Shown here: positions 54,360-63,132 of the stretch, piece after piece
How the letters are laid out: each line of letters begins with the position of its first letter
Numbering within the stretch: position 1 is the stretch's first letter
NCBI GenBank assembly: GCA_963714145.1
Contig: OY970235.1
Span: 5,146,001 to 5,210,000 of the forward strand
Direction: 5' to 3'
Source of the DNA: JBBWZH01 sp035544115
GTDB lineage: Bacteria > Actinomycetota > Actinomycetes > Mycobacteriales > CADCTP01
DNA: 64,000 bases
Translations under genes and position numbers: made by a program
The notes under the pieces: generated by a model
The model's database searches: none
The model's input: only the letters and a program-made list of their open reading frames with translations
What the model was told of the DNA's origin: nothing

Positions 54360-55079
54360 GTGGTCGACGGGCGTCCACAGCGTGCGGCCGGGCTGACCGC
54401 CCGGCGGTCGCCGGCCGCGCGTCGAGCCCTGATCGGCACCCTCACCGGCCTCGCCAGCACCCTCTGGATGCTGCTCGGCCCCGCCAGCGGGGCCGAGGCC
54501 AGCCCGGCCCAGCCCGGCCAGGCCACGCCGCCGGCAGCCGTCCAGATCCAGCTCAGCGCTGCCGGCCCGGCCCAGCTCGGCGCGACCGCGCCGGCCCAGC
54601 TCACCGCCGCCGCGCAGCCCGCTGCTGCCGCGCCGGTCCGGGTCGGCGCAGCCGGGCAGGTCCAGGTCGGCGCAGCCGGGCAGGTCCAGGTCGGTGCTGC
54701 CGGCCAGGCTCCGGTGGGCGTCGCGGCGGAGGCCGCCGGGGCGGCCAGCGGGCGGGCGGCAACGGCGTCCTTGGCCGGGACGGTCGCCGCCGCGGTGGCC
54801 CGGGCCCGGGCGGCCGGCGGCGACCGGCCGGCGCGGTCCCGGTGGGCGGTGGCGCGGCCGGAGTTGTCCGGCACCGGGCCGGACGGCCCGCGGGTGCTGC
54901 GCGGCACCCAGGCCGAGTTCGGGCTGGCCCGCGATCAGGGCGGGACGGATGCCTGGCTGCGCGCGGCCGGCACCATCGGGCTGCGGCCGGCCGGCGCGCG
55001 GATCGCCGCCGGCACCTCGGTGCCGGCGCCGGCACCGCAGCGGATCGCGCCGGCGCGCGACCCGCCCACGACGGTCTGA
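54360..55079 (+). CDS. Secreted low-complexity alanine-rich protein with octapeptide repeat
   Basis: 239 residues from GTG 54360, after GCGGGAGGG. N-terminal hydrophobic stretch ALIGTLTGLASTLWMLLGPASGAEA reads as a signal peptide with an Ala-x-Ala site. The body is almost all Ala/Gly/Pro with an exact repeat AAGQVQVG (residues 93-118), then a more ordered stretch RWAVARPELSGTGPDGPRVLRG. No family. May be a real small secreted protein; the composition makes gene calls in this region less certain. It lies 58 bases before secDF. Confidence 0.5.
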   Translation: MVDGRPQRAAGLTARRSPAARRALIGTLTGLASTLWMLLGPASGAEASPAQPGQATPPAAVQIQLSAAGPAQLGATAPAQLTAAAQPAAAAPVRVGAAGQVQVGAAGQVQVGAAGQAPVGVAAEAAGAASGRAATASLAGTVAAAVARARAAGGDRPARSRWAVARPELSGTGPDGPRVLRGTQAEFGLARDQGGTDAWLRAAGTIGLRPAGARIAAGTSVPAPAPQRIAPARDPPTTV

Positions 55080-55137
55080 CCCCAGCCGGTCCTGACCGCC
55101 CGCCGCCGACCCGCGGCCGCCGAAAGGCTTCCCAGCC

Positions 55138-57492
55138 ATGCCTCGCGCCACCCTGGTGCGCGCCGTCATAGCGCTCGCCGTCCTCGCCTGTTCAGGCGTG
55201 CTCGTCCTCACCAAACCGCCGCGGCTCGGCCTCGACCTGCGCGGCGGCACCCAGATCGTGCTGGAGACCCGCGACTCCCCCACCGTGCGGGCCGACGCGG
55301 CGGCCACCGAGCAGACGCTGGAGGTGCTCCGCCGCCGGGTGGACGCGCTCGGCGTCTCCGAACCCACGCTGACCCGGTCCGGGCAGAACCGGATCATCGT
55401 CGAACTGCCCGGCCTGCAGGACCCGGCGGAGGCCGAGCGGGTGATCGGCCGCACCGCCCAGCTCAGCTTCCACCCCGTGCTGGCCGAGCCGGCCGGCACG
55501 GCGGGCCCGGCCGGGACGAGCATCCCGGACGAGACCGGCCAACCGATCCGGATCGGACCGGCCGCGCTGGAGGGCGGCGCGGTCCGCGGCGCCCGCGCCT
55601 ACTACAGCGCCGACCTCGGCACCGGCTGGCAGGTGAGCATCGACTTCACCGGCGACGGCGGCCGGGCCTGGCAGCGGCTGACCGGCGCGGCGGCCTGCGC
55701 GCCGCCCGGCGACCCGGCCCGCCGGGTCGCGATCGTGCTGGACACCAAGGTCATCTCGTCGCCGCAGGTGAACGCGGACATCGGCTGCGAGACCGGCATC
55801 GCCGGCGGCAGCACGGTGATCACCGGCCGGTTCGCCGAGGCGGACGCGAAGGACCTGGCCGTGCTGATCCGCGGCGGGGCGCTGCCGGTACCGGTGCAGA
55901 CGGTCGGGCAGCGCACGGTCGGCGCCACTCTGGGCGACGCCGCGATCGACGCCAGCGTGCGGGCCGCGCTGATCGGTGCCGGGCTGACCGTCCTGTTCGT
56001 ACTCGCGGTCTACCGGCTGTCCGGCGCGCTGGCGGCGATCGCCCTCGGCGCCTACGGGCTGATCTCGTACGCGGCGCTGCTGGCGATCGGGGCGACCCTG
56101 ACGTTGCCCGGGGTGGCCGGGTTCGTGCTGGCCATCGGCATGGCGGTGGACGCCAACGTGCTGGTGTTCGAGCGGGCCCGGGAGGAGTACGCGGCCAGCG
56201 GCCGGCTGCGAAGATCCGTCCGGGACGGCTTCCGGAACGCGTTCTCCGCGATCGCCGACTCGAACGCGACCACGCTGCTCGCCGCCGGCCTGCTGTTCTG
56301 GTTGGCCAGCGGCCCGGTCCGTGGCTTCGGCGTGACGCTCTCGGTCGGCGTGCTGGCGTCCGTCTTCGCCGCGCTGGTGCTGACCCGGGCGCTGCTGGAA
56401 CTGACCGTGGCCGCCGGGCCGGTCCGCCGCCGTCCACAGTGGACCGGGCTGGCCGGTGCGGGCAGCGTCCGCCGCTACCTGCTGGCCAGGCAGCCGGACC
56501 TGATGCGCCGCCGGCGGCGCTGGCTCGGCCTGTCCGGGCTGCTGGTGGCGGTGGCCATCGCCGGCGTCGGGGTGCGCGGGCTGAACCTGGGCGTCGAGTT
56601 CACCGGCGGCCGGCTGATCGAGTACTCGACCAGCCGGCCGGTGCCGATCGAGGCCGCCCGGGACGTGGTGGCGGCCGCCGGCCAGGACCGGGCCGTGGTC
56701 CAGACCAGTGGCGACCGCGAGATCACGGTGCGCGGCGCCGACCTGACCGACGCGCAGGCCACCGAGATCCGGACCGGGCTGGCCGCCCGCGGCGGCGCCA
56801 CCGAGCAGGTCCGGGACGAGTTCATCGGCCCCAGCCTGGGCGACGAACTGCGCCGCAAGGCGGTGATCGGGCTGGTGATCGCGCTCGCGGCGCAGCTGGT
56901 CTACCTCGCGGTGCGGTTCCGGTTGGTGTTCGGCGTGGCCGCGGTGCTGGCCATGACGCACGACGTGCTGATCCTGGTCGGCGTCTTCGCCTGGCTCGGC
57001 AAGCCGGTGGACGGGGTGTTCCTGGCCGCGCTGCTGACCGTCATCGGCTACTCGGTGAACGACTCGGTGGTGGTCTTCGACCGGATCCGGGAGCTGCTGC
57101 GCGGTCGCAACCGCAACCGGTCGGTGGCCGAACTCGCCAACCTGGCCTGCCTGCAGACCGTGCCGCGGACCGTCAACACCGGCCTCGGCGCGGTGTTCAT
57201 CCTGGTGGCGCTGGCCATTCTGGGCGGCGGCGCGCTGACCGACTTCGCCCTGGCGCTGCTGATCGGCATCGGCATCGGCACCTACTCCTCGGTGTTCACC
57301 GCCACCCCACTCGCGGTCGAACTGCTCGGCCGGACCGCGGCCGGCGGCGGCCGGCGCCGGGCCGGGCGGCCGGGCCCGGGCCCGGGGCCCAAGCCGGCGG
57401 CGAAGCGCCCGGCCCGGCCGGCCACCGACAAGCGACCGGTGCCGCGCGGCGTCGGCCGCAGCAACCCACACGACTCCGGCGCCCGGGTATGA
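55138..57492 (+). CDS. secDF: Protein translocase SecD-SecF fusion
   Basis: 784 residues with both halves of the SecDF export motor: LGLDLRGGTQIVLETRD and AMAVDANVLVFERAREE in the SecD half, LNLGVEFTGGRLIEYST and IGYSVNDSVVVFDRIRE in the SecF half. Twelve hydrophobic helices are arranged 6+6, with periplasmic P1 and P4 domains between helices 1-2 and 7-8. Actinomycetes usually carry separate secD and secF plus sometimes a fused paralogue; this is the fused kind. It uses the proton gradient to help pull exported proteins outward. The C-terminal 60 residues are a basic Pro/Gly/Arg tail. Confidence 0.9.
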   Translation: MPRATLVRAVIALAVLACSGVLVLTKPPRLGLDLRGGTQIVLETRDSPTVRADAAATEQTLEVLRRRVDALGVSEPTLTRSGQNRIIVELPGLQDPAEAERVIGRTAQLSFHPVLAEPAGTAGPAGTSIPDETGQPIRIGPAALEGGAVRGARAYYSADLGTGWQVSIDFTGDGGRAWQRLTGAAACAPPGDPARRVAIVLDTKVISSPQVNADIGCETGIAGGSTVITGRFAEADAKDLAVLIRGGALPVPVQTVGQRTVGATLGDAAIDASVRAALIGAGLTVLFVLAVYRLSGALAAIALGAYGLISYAALLAIGATLTLPGVAGFVLAIGMAVDANVLVFERAREEYAASGRLRRSVRDGFRNAFSAIADSNATTLLAAGLLFWLASGPVRGFGVTLSVGVLASVFAALVLTRALLELTVAAGPVRRRPQWTGLAGAGSVRRYLLARQPDLMRRRRRWLGLSGLLVAVAIAGVGVRGLNLGVEFTGGRLIEYSTSRPVPIEAARDVVAAAGQDRAVVQTSGDREITVRGADLTDAQATEIRTGLAARGGATEQVRDEFIGPSLGDELRRKAVIGLVIALAAQLVYLAVRFRLVFGVAAVLAMTHDVLILVGVFAWLGKPVDGVFLAALLTVIGYSVNDSVVVFDRIRELLRGRNRNRSVAELANLACLQTVPRTVNTGLGAVFILVALAILGGGALTDFALALLIGIGIGTYSSVFTATPLAVELLGRTAAGGGRRRAGRPGPGPGPKPAAKRPARPATDKRPVPRGVGRSNPHDSGARV

Positions 57493-57526
57493 CGGCTCCC
57501 GGCCGCACCGTCCACAAAGGAGGGTC

Positions 57527-58072
57527 ATGAGTACACCACGCCCGCCGGGGCTGAACCGGCCCGGCTCCGTGCCACCGCTCCCGGCGCTGCTGCGCAGATC
57601 CTGGGGCGCGCTGGCGGCCGCCGCCGTACTGGTCGCGGCGCTCGTGCTCGTCCCGGTAGTGCTGTCCGGAATGGATCGCAGCGTGCCGCTCGCCGACCGC
57701 GACCTCACCCCGTCCTGCGCCAGCCTCACCGGGGCCCGGCCGGAGCTTGCGCTGCCGGCCGGGGTCAGGGCGCTGGACGGGCAGTTCGCCTACCAGACCG
57801 GCAGTTCCGGGAGCACCACGCTGACCTTCACCGCGGTGCCCGGAACGGACCTCGCCGCGGTGCTCGGCCAGGTCGGCGCGGCGCTGCGGGCCGGCGGCTA
57901 CACGGTCACCGAGCCGAACCCGCCGGCCCCGCTGGCCCAGCCGGTCCGCGGCTACGACCGGCTCGAGCAGCAGGCCGTGCTCACTGCCGCCGGGCCGGCC
58001 GGACGTGGGACGATCACCGTCAGCGGGCGCTGCACGGACCAGTTCGCGGTGGCCTATGTGCTCACGCGCTGA
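57527..58072 (+). CDS. Membrane-anchored small hypothetical protein
   Basis: 181 residues; start ATG 57527 follows AAAGGAGGGTC. One membrane helix (ALAAAAVLVAALVLVPVVLSG, residues 28-50) with a short basic cytoplasmic N-terminus. The outer domain has two cysteines (PSCASL and GRCTDQF) that could pair, and predicted beta strands (STTLTFTAVPGTDLAAVLGQVGAALRAGGY). Not recognised. The gap to secDF is 34 bases, so probably the same operon; it may be an accessory of the exporter, but that is inference. Confidence 0.65.
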   Translation: MSTPRPPGLNRPGSVPPLPALLRRSWGALAAAAVLVAALVLVPVVLSGMDRSVPLADRDLTPSCASLTGARPELALPAGVRALDGQFAYQTGSSGSTTLTFTAVPGTDLAAVLGQVGAALRAGGYTVTEPNPPAPLAQPVRGYDRLEQQAVLTAAGPAGRGTITVSGRCTDQFAVAYVLTR

Positions 58073-58207
58073 CCGGTCGAGCGCTGGGCGCCGGCCCGGC
58101 GACGCCGTGAGCCCGGCGGCAGGTCGTCCGACAAGCAACAGGCCCCGAGAACGGAAGCTCAGCCGGCGAGACCCTGACGGTGCAACCGTGACGGCGAAAG
58201 AGGAGGC
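58073..58207 (+). other. Structured leader upstream of the antiporter gene
   Basis: The 135-base gap contains a small hairpin ACGGT-GCA-ACCGT (about 58178-58190) enclosed by GCCG...CGGC and preceded by a purine-rich AAGCAACAGGCCCCGAGAAC stretch. GAGGAGGC then precedes the GTG. Such a pattern could be a regulatory RNA for an ion transporter gene, but I cannot match it to a known riboswitch class. Confidence 0.2.
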
Positions 58208-59701
58208 GTGAGCGTCGAGCAACTGAACCTGGTTCTCGGCATCGGGTCGTTGGTACTGCTGATCGCGGTGGCGGCGGTCCGGCTGTCCACCGGGGTCGGC
58301 CTGCCCAGCCTGCTGTTCTACCTGGCGCTCGGGCTCGGCCTGGGCGAGTCCGGGCTGGGCATCCGGTTCGACAACGCCGCGCTCACCCAGGTGCTCGGGC
58401 TGACCGCGCTCGCGGTGATCCTGGCCGAGGGCGGGCTGACCACCCGGTGGACGACGGTGCGGCCGGCGATCGGGTTCGCCGCCGTGCTGTCCACCGTGGG
58501 CGTCGGGGTGAGCGTGGCGGTGACCGCCGGGATCGCCAAGCTGGTGCTGGTCAGCGACTGGCGGACGGCGATCCTGGTCGGCGCGGTGGTCACCTCCACC
58601 GACGCGGCGGCGGTGTTCTCGGTGCTGCGCCGGCTCGGTGTGCGCAGCCGGCTGGCCGCCGCGCTGGAGGCGGAGTCCGGCTTCAACGACGCGCCGGTGG
58701 TGATCCTGGTCAGCCTGGTCGCGTCCGAGCACTGGAGTACCACCTCGGTGGCCGAGGTGCTCGGCGTGATCAGCTACGAACTGGTGGCCGGCGCCGCGAT
58801 CGGGCTGGCCGTCGGCTGGGCCGGGCAGCAGCTGCTGTCCCGCAGCGCGCTGCCGGCGGCCGGTCTCTATCCACTTGCGACGATCGCGCTGCTGCTGTTC
58901 GGCTACGCCGCCGCCGGGATCGCCCACGCCAGCGGGTTCCTGGCCGTCTACCTGGCCGGGCTCTGGTTGGGCAACGCCCGGCTGCCGCACCGGCGGGCGG
59001 TGCTCGGCTTCGTCGAAGGGCTGGCCTGGCTGGCCCAGATCGGTCTGTTCGTGCTCCTCGGTTTGCTGGCCAGCCCGGGCAGCCTGCCCGGCGCGGTGCT
59101 GCCCGCGCTCGCGATCGGCGCCGGGCTGCTGCTGGTCGCGCGGCCGCTCTCGGTGCTGGTGTCCGCGCTGCCGTTCCGGATGCCGTGGCGGGAGCAGGCG
59201 TTCCTGTCCTGGGCCGGGCTGCGCGGCGCGGTGCCGATCGTGCTCGCGACGATCCCGCTGACCGAGCACCTGGCCGCCGGCGAGCAGGTGTTCGACATCG
59301 TGTTCGTGCTGGTGATCGTCTTCACCCTGGTGCAGGCGCCGACACTGCCCTGGATGGCCCGCCGGCTCGCGGTCGTCGACCCGGAGGCGGCGGCCGAACT
59401 GAGCGTCGACGTCGCCCCGCTGGACAACCTGCACGCCGACCTGCTGCAGGTGGAGGTGCCGCCCGGGTCCCGCCTGGCCGGCGTCTACCTGGACGAGCTG
59501 CGGCTGCCCACCGGTGCCGCGGTCACCCTGATCGCCCGCCGGTCCGAGACGATCGTCCCAGCCGACGGGACCCGCCTGGCCGTCGGCGACCACCTGGTGA
59601 TCGTGACCACGGCCGCCGCCCGGCGCCCCACCGAGCGGCGGCTGCGGGCGGTCAGCCGGGCCGGCCGGCTGGCCCGCTGGCTCGGCGAAACCGGCGACTG
59701 A
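58208..59701 (+). CDS. CPA1-family K+(Na+)/H+ antiporter with TrkA-C domain (NhaP2/CvrA-like)
   Basis: 497 residues. About 12 membrane helices (residues 1-390). TAILVGAVVTSTDAAAVFSVLRRLGVRSRLAAALEAESGFNDAPVVI includes the ion-binding ND motif; AFLSWAGLRGAVPIVLAT is the late conserved helix of NhaP-type carriers. A cytosolic TrkA-C-like domain closes the protein (VPPGSRLAGVYLDELRLPTGAAVTLIARRSETIVPADGTRLAVGDHLVIV), as in potassium/proton antiporters. It exports K+ or Na+ in exchange for protons. Confidence 0.9.
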   Translation: MSVEQLNLVLGIGSLVLLIAVAAVRLSTGVGLPSLLFYLALGLGLGESGLGIRFDNAALTQVLGLTALAVILAEGGLTTRWTTVRPAIGFAAVLSTVGVGVSVAVTAGIAKLVLVSDWRTAILVGAVVTSTDAAAVFSVLRRLGVRSRLAAALEAESGFNDAPVVILVSLVASEHWSTTSVAEVLGVISYELVAGAAIGLAVGWAGQQLLSRSALPAAGLYPLATIALLLFGYAAAGIAHASGFLAVYLAGLWLGNARLPHRRAVLGFVEGLAWLAQIGLFVLLGLLASPGSLPGAVLPALAIGAGLLLVARPLSVLVSALPFRMPWREQAFLSWAGLRGAVPIVLATIPLTEHLAAGEQVFDIVFVLVIVFTLVQAPTLPWMARRLAVVDPEAAAELSVDVAPLDNLHADLLQVEVPPGSRLAGVYLDELRLPTGAAVTLIARRSETIVPADGTRLAVGDHLVIVTTAAARRPTERRLRAVSRAGRLARWLGETGD

Positions 59702-59709
59702 CCCGCCGG

Positions 59710-60930
59710 TCAGGTGGTGGGGAGGTAGCCGCGCAGCTCGCGCCGGGCGATCGCCATCAGGTGCACCTCGTCCGGGCCGTCGGCCAGGTGCAGGGTGCGC
59801 AGGCTGGCCCAGCTCTCGGCGAGCGGGAAGTCCTGGCTGACCCCGCCGCCGCCGTGTACCTGGATGGCCCGGTCCAGCACCCAGGACGCCATCTCGGGCA
59901 CCGCGACCTTGATGGCCGATATCTCCACCCGAGCGCCGGCGTTGCCGACCGTGTCCATCAGCCAGGCCGTCTTGAGCACCAGCAGCCGGCACATCTCGAT
60001 CCGGATCCGGGCCTGCGCGATCCACTCCTGCACCACGCCCTGCTGCCCGATCGCCTTGCCGAACGCGACCCGCCCCACCGCCCGCTGGCACATCAGCTCG
60101 ACCGCCCGCTCGGCCGCGCCGATCGCCCGCATGCAGTGGTGGATGCGGCCGGGGCCGAGCCGCTCCTGCGCGATCCGGAACCCCTCGCCCTCGCCGAGCA
60201 GCACGTTGGCCACCGGCACCCGCACGTCGGTGAACCGCACCTCGCCATGCCCGCCGTGCGGGCCGTGGGTGTAGCCGAACACGCTCAGCCCGCGGACCAC
60301 GTCCACGCCCGGGGTGTCCTTCGGCACCAGCACCATGCTCTGCCGGCGGTACCGCTCCGCGTCCGGGTCGGTCACCCCCATCACGATCAGGATCTTGCAC
60401 TCCGGCGCCAGCGCGCCGCTCGACCACCACTTCCGTCCATTGAGGACATACTCGTCCCCGTCCCGCTCGATCCGCAGCGAGATGTTGGCCGCGTCGGACG
60501 ACGCCACGTCCGGCTCGGTCATGCAGAACGCCGACCGGATCTCGCCGTCCAGCAGCGGCAGCAACCACTCCTGCCGCTGCTCCTCGGTGCCGAACTGGGC
60601 CAGCACCTCCATGTTGCCGGTGTCCGGCGCGGCGCAGTTCAGCGCCTCCGGCGCGAGCCCGAGCGACCGGCCGGTGATCTCGGCCAGCGGCGCGTACTGC
60701 AGGTTGGTCAGTCCGGCGCCGTGCTCCGGGTGCGGCAGGAACAGGTTCCACAGGCCGGCGGCGCGGGCCGCCTTCTTCAGCTCGGCCATGATCGGCGGCC
60801 GGGCCCACGGGTCGGCGGCGGCCGCGACCTGCTCGGCGAAGACCGGCTCGGCCGGGTAGACGTGCTGCTCCATGAAGTCCAGCAGGCGGCCGCGGAGCTC
60901 CTCGGTGCGCGCGTCGAAGACGAAGTCCAT
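59710..60930 (-). CDS. Acyl-CoA dehydrogenase
   Basis: 406 residues. AFCMTEPDVASSDAANISLRIERDGDEYVLNGRKWWSSGA is the FAD/substrate motif; GPGRIHHCMRAIGAAERAVELMCQRAVGR and VHGGGGVSQDFPLAESWASLRTLHLADGPDEVHL are the C-terminal helical domain. The G-G-x-G-x-S motif and the R-x-x-L-H end assign it to the ACAD10/11-like or FadE-type class with long or branched substrates. It begins 30 bases from the edge of a divergent promoter region shared with the quinone oxidoreductase gene. Confidence 0.88.
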   Translation of the reverse strand: MDFVFDARTEELRGRLLDFMEQHVYPAEPVFAEQVAAAADPWARPPIMAELKKAARAAGLWNLFLPHPEHGAGLTNLQYAPLAEITGRSLGLAPEALNCAAPDTGNMEVLAQFGTEEQRQEWLLPLLDGEIRSAFCMTEPDVASSDAANISLRIERDGDEYVLNGRKWWSSGALAPECKILIVMGVTDPDAERYRRQSMVLVPKDTPGVDVVRGLSVFGYTHGPHGGHGEVRFTDVRVPVANVLLGEGEGFRIAQERLGPGRIHHCMRAIGAAERAVELMCQRAVGRVAFGKAIGQQGVVQEWIAQARIRIEMCRLLVLKTAWLMDTVGNAGARVEISAIKVAVPEMASWVLDRAIQVHGGGGVSQDFPLAESWASLRTLHLADGPDEVHLMAIARRELRGYLPTT

Positions 60931-60932
60931 TA

Positions 60933-60946
60933 CTGGTTAGTACCAG
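60933..60946. promoter_or_regulatory. Inverted repeat at the start of the acyl-CoA dehydrogenase gene
   Basis: CTGGT-TAGT-ACCAG is a 5-bp inverted repeat three bases from the ATG, in a divergent intergenic space of 90 bases. TACTAA within it on the minus strand could be a -10 box of a leaderless messenger. Candidate operator. Confidence 0.35.
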
Positions 60947-61020
60947 AGTCCGTGCCGGCGCGCCCGGTACGGCCGGCCGCCGGCGGGCCGGGCGGCCGGA
61001 GTTGTCATACCCTCGGCGGC

Positions 61021-62010
61021 GTGCGAGCGCTGCGATGTGCCGAGTTGGGTGAGCCGGGCCAGGTGCTGCGGCTGGCGGAGCTGCCCGATCCCAGCCCCGG
61101 GCCGGGGCAGCTGCTGGTCCGGGTCACCGGTGCGGCGCTGAACTTCCCGGACGTGCTGATGTGCCGCGGCCAGTACCAGGTCAAGCCCCCGCTGCCGTTC
61201 ACCCCCGGGGTCGAGCTGACCGGCGAGGTGGTGGCGGTCGGCGCGGGCGTCACCCGGTTCGGGCCCGGCGACGCGGTGCTCGGCGCCCCGGTCGCGCCGA
61301 CCGGTGGGCTGGCCGAGCTGGCACTGCTGTCCGCGGCGGACGCGCTGCCGGCTGTGCCGCAGTTCACCGCCGCGCAGAACGCCGGCTTCCTGCTGACGTA
61401 CCAGACCGGGCACGTCGGGCTGCACCGGCGGGCCGGGCTGCGGGCCGGCGAGACGCTGCTGGTGCACGGCGGCGCCGGCGGGGTGGGCACCGCGGCGATC
61501 CAGCTCGGCAAGGCGGCCGGCGCCCGGGTGATCGCCACCGCCGGCGGCCCGGCCAAGGTCGCGCTCTGCCTGGAGCTGGGTGCCGACGCCGCGATCGACT
61601 ACACCGCCACCGACTTCGTCCCGGCGGTGAAGGAGCTGACCGGCGGCCGCGGCGCGGACGTCATCTACGACCCGGTCGGCGGCGAGGTCTTCGCCAAGTC
61701 GTTGAAGGTGGTCGCGTTCGAAGGGCGGCTGCTGGTGGTCGGCTTCACCAGCGGCACGTTCGGCCAGGTGGTCACCAACCACCCGCTGGTGAAGAACTAT
61801 TCGGTGGTCGGGCTGCACTGGGGGCTGTACCGGCAGCAGGCGCCCGAGGTGATCACCGCCGCGCACGCGGACCTGCTCAAGCTGGCCGCGGACGGCCTGA
61901 TCTCGCCGTACGTCTCGGCCGAGGTCCCGCTGGCCGAAGGCCCGGCCGCGCTCGACCGGCTCGCCTCCCGGCAGACCACCGGCAAGGTCGTCGTCCGTCC
62001 GGACCAGTAG
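61021..62010 (+). CDS. Zinc-independent NADPH:quinone oxidoreductase (MDR family)
   Basis: 329 residues from GTG 61021. VTGAALNFPDVLMCRGQYQVKPPLPFTPGVELTGEVVAVG is the substrate domain; LLVHGGAGGVGTAAIQLGKAAGARVIATAGG is the nucleotide-binding motif A-x-x-G-x-x-G. No structural zinc cysteines, typical of QOR/zeta-crystallin. VLHWGLYR-like VGLHWGLYRQQAP and EVPLAEGPAALDRLASRQTTGKVVV close it. It is divergent from the acyl-CoA dehydrogenase. Confidence 0.88.
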   Translation: MRALRCAELGEPGQVLRLAELPDPSPGPGQLLVRVTGAALNFPDVLMCRGQYQVKPPLPFTPGVELTGEVVAVGAGVTRFGPGDAVLGAPVAPTGGLAELALLSAADALPAVPQFTAAQNAGFLLTYQTGHVGLHRRAGLRAGETLLVHGGAGGVGTAAIQLGKAAGARVIATAGGPAKVALCLELGADAAIDYTATDFVPAVKELTGGRGADVIYDPVGGEVFAKSLKVVAFEGRLLVVGFTSGTFGQVVTNHPLVKNYSVVGLHWGLYRQQAPEVITAAHADLLKLAADGLISPYVSAEVPLAEGPAALDRLASRQTTGKVVVRPDQ

Positions 62011-62089
62011 CCGTCCGGACCGACAGCCGCCCGGATCGGCAGCCGTCGGGCCCCGGCCGCCGGACCGGACGGGTCAGGAACCGGACGGG

Positions 62090-62341
62090 TCAGGACGGGG
62101 TGCGCGGCGACGGGACCGGGTCGGCCCGCTCTGCCGGCACTTCGCCCTTGGCGACCAGATCGGCCAACTGCTGACCGGCGCGCAGTTCAACCTGCTCGCC
62201 GAACGCCTCGCCGTGCAGCCCGCCGGCGCGGTCAAGGTCCGCCTCCGCGTCCCGAGCCACCCGGACCACCACGTCCAGCGGCACCCGGCCCTCGAACCGC
62301 GCCATCAGCCGCTCAGCAACGTCGGCAAAGGAATATGTCAC
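62090..62341 (-). CDS. Small three-helix-bundle-type protein
   Basis: 83 residues from GTG 62341. TYSFADVAERLMARFEGRVPLDVVVRVARDAEADLD is the pattern of the actinobacterial three-helix-bundle dimerisation domain proteins: a helix with R/F at the end, a turn with Pro, then V-x-x-A-x-x-A-x-x-x-L. The C-terminal tail PAERADPVPSPRTPS is disordered. Likely a small dimeric cytoplasmic protein of unknown function. Confidence 0.6.
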   Translation of the reverse strand: MTYSFADVAERLMARFEGRVPLDVVVRVARDAEADLDRAGGLHGEAFGEQVELRAGQQLADLVAKGEVPAERADPVPSPRTPS

Positions 62342-62422
62342 GCGCTACCACCCCCGAACAGGAACCCGCACGTCAACCCGCACGTCGCTCCGCTCGAACC
62401 AGAATTGGTCACCGATGCGATC

Positions 62423-62474
62423 ACGATTGCAATCGTCTCCATTGGTGTATACCTCTCCGCTTCGAGCCTGTCCC
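62423..62474 (-). promoter_or_regulatory. Promoter and operator-like palindrome of the small three-helix gene
   Basis: On the minus strand GGGACA (62469-62474) and TATACA (62446-62451) are separated by 17 bases. Just after the -10 lies ACGATTGCAATCGT (62423-62436), a perfect 14-bp palindrome at about +10 to +25, where a repressor could block elongation. The gap 62342-62647 otherwise has no gene; GC content is lower than around it. Confidence 0.5.
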
Positions 62475-62647
62475 CGTTCCTACCCAGCTAGATCGTGTCA
62501 GCTTGATCACTTTCAGCGACGATGAGCACGGACGGGATACTTGAGAGCGGAGCCCGTAGCCGGGAATGCGGCTGTTCGGCCCGAACCGGCCCGCAGAAGG
62601 CTCCGCCGGATCGCGACGGAGCCGCAGTTGCGCGGTAACGTGATCGC

Positions 62648-63064
62648 GTGGCGACGTTCCGGATCAGCGAGGCGGCGGCGCTCGTCGGGGTGAGTGACGA
62701 CACGGTGCGGCGGTGGGCCGAGTCCGGCCGGCTGAGCACGGTCCGGGACGGCGGCGGCCGGCTGGCGATCGACGGCCGTGAGCTGGCCCGGTTCGCCGCC
62801 GAGCTGGGCGCGGCGGTCGAGTCGCCGGCCAGCGCGGCACCGGTGGTGAGCGAGTCCGCCCGCAACCGGTTCGCCGGCATCGTCACCCGGGTCACCCGGG
62901 ACGGTGTGATGGCACAGGTCGAGATCCAGGCCGGGCCGCACCGGGTGGTGTCGCTGATGAGCCGGGAGGCCGCCGACGACCTGGGCCTGCAGCCCGGCGT
63001 CCTCGCGGTGGCCGCGGTCAAGGCGACCAACGTCGTGGTGGAGCTGCCCCGGCAACGGGCCTGA
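62648..63064 (+). CDS. HTH-TOBE (molybdate-binding Mop-type) protein
   Basis: 138 residues from GTG 62648. The first 50 residues are a MerR/excisionase-type helix-turn-helix: FRISEAAALVGVSDDTVRRWAESGRLSTVRDGGGRLAIDGRELARF. The C-terminal part NRFAGIVTRVTRDGVMAQVEIQAGPHRVVSLMSREAADDLGLQPGVLAVAAVKATNVVVEL is one Mop/TOBE domain that binds molybdate. TAACGT at 62636-62641 lies seven bases before GTG, suggesting a leaderless start. It precedes modA and is probably its molybdate-responsive regulator. Confidence 0.85.
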   Translation: MATFRISEAAALVGVSDDTVRRWAESGRLSTVRDGGGRLAIDGRELARFAAELGAAVESPASAAPVVSESARNRFAGIVTRVTRDGVMAQVEIQAGPHRVVSLMSREAADDLGLQPGVLAVAAVKATNVVVELPRQRA

Positions 63065-63076
63065 CGCCGGCCGTCC

Positions 63077-63114
63077 ACATCGACTGTTCACATTCGACTG
63101 TCCAGAGCGGACAG
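63077..63114. promoter_or_regulatory. Repeat and hairpin between the Mop-type gene and modA
   Basis: ACATCGACTGT and ACATTCGACTGT are near-identical direct repeats 14 bases apart (63077-63087, 63090-63101). CTGTCC-AGAGC-GGACAG (63098-63114) is a 6-bp inverted repeat following them. The site lies 20 bases before the modA start and could be the operator of the HTH-TOBE protein. Confidence 0.4.
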
Positions 63115-63132
63115 GTTGCGGAGGAGGCTGCG

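Noticed and set aside
58073..58207. Known c-di-AMP or M-box riboswitch before the antiporter
   Set aside because: The conserved core sequences of these classes could not be found; only general pairing potential is seen.
57296..60808. Long minus-strand frame across secDF end, antiporter and part of the dehydrogenase
   Set aside because: Runs through four well-supported genes on other frames and shows no conserved features.
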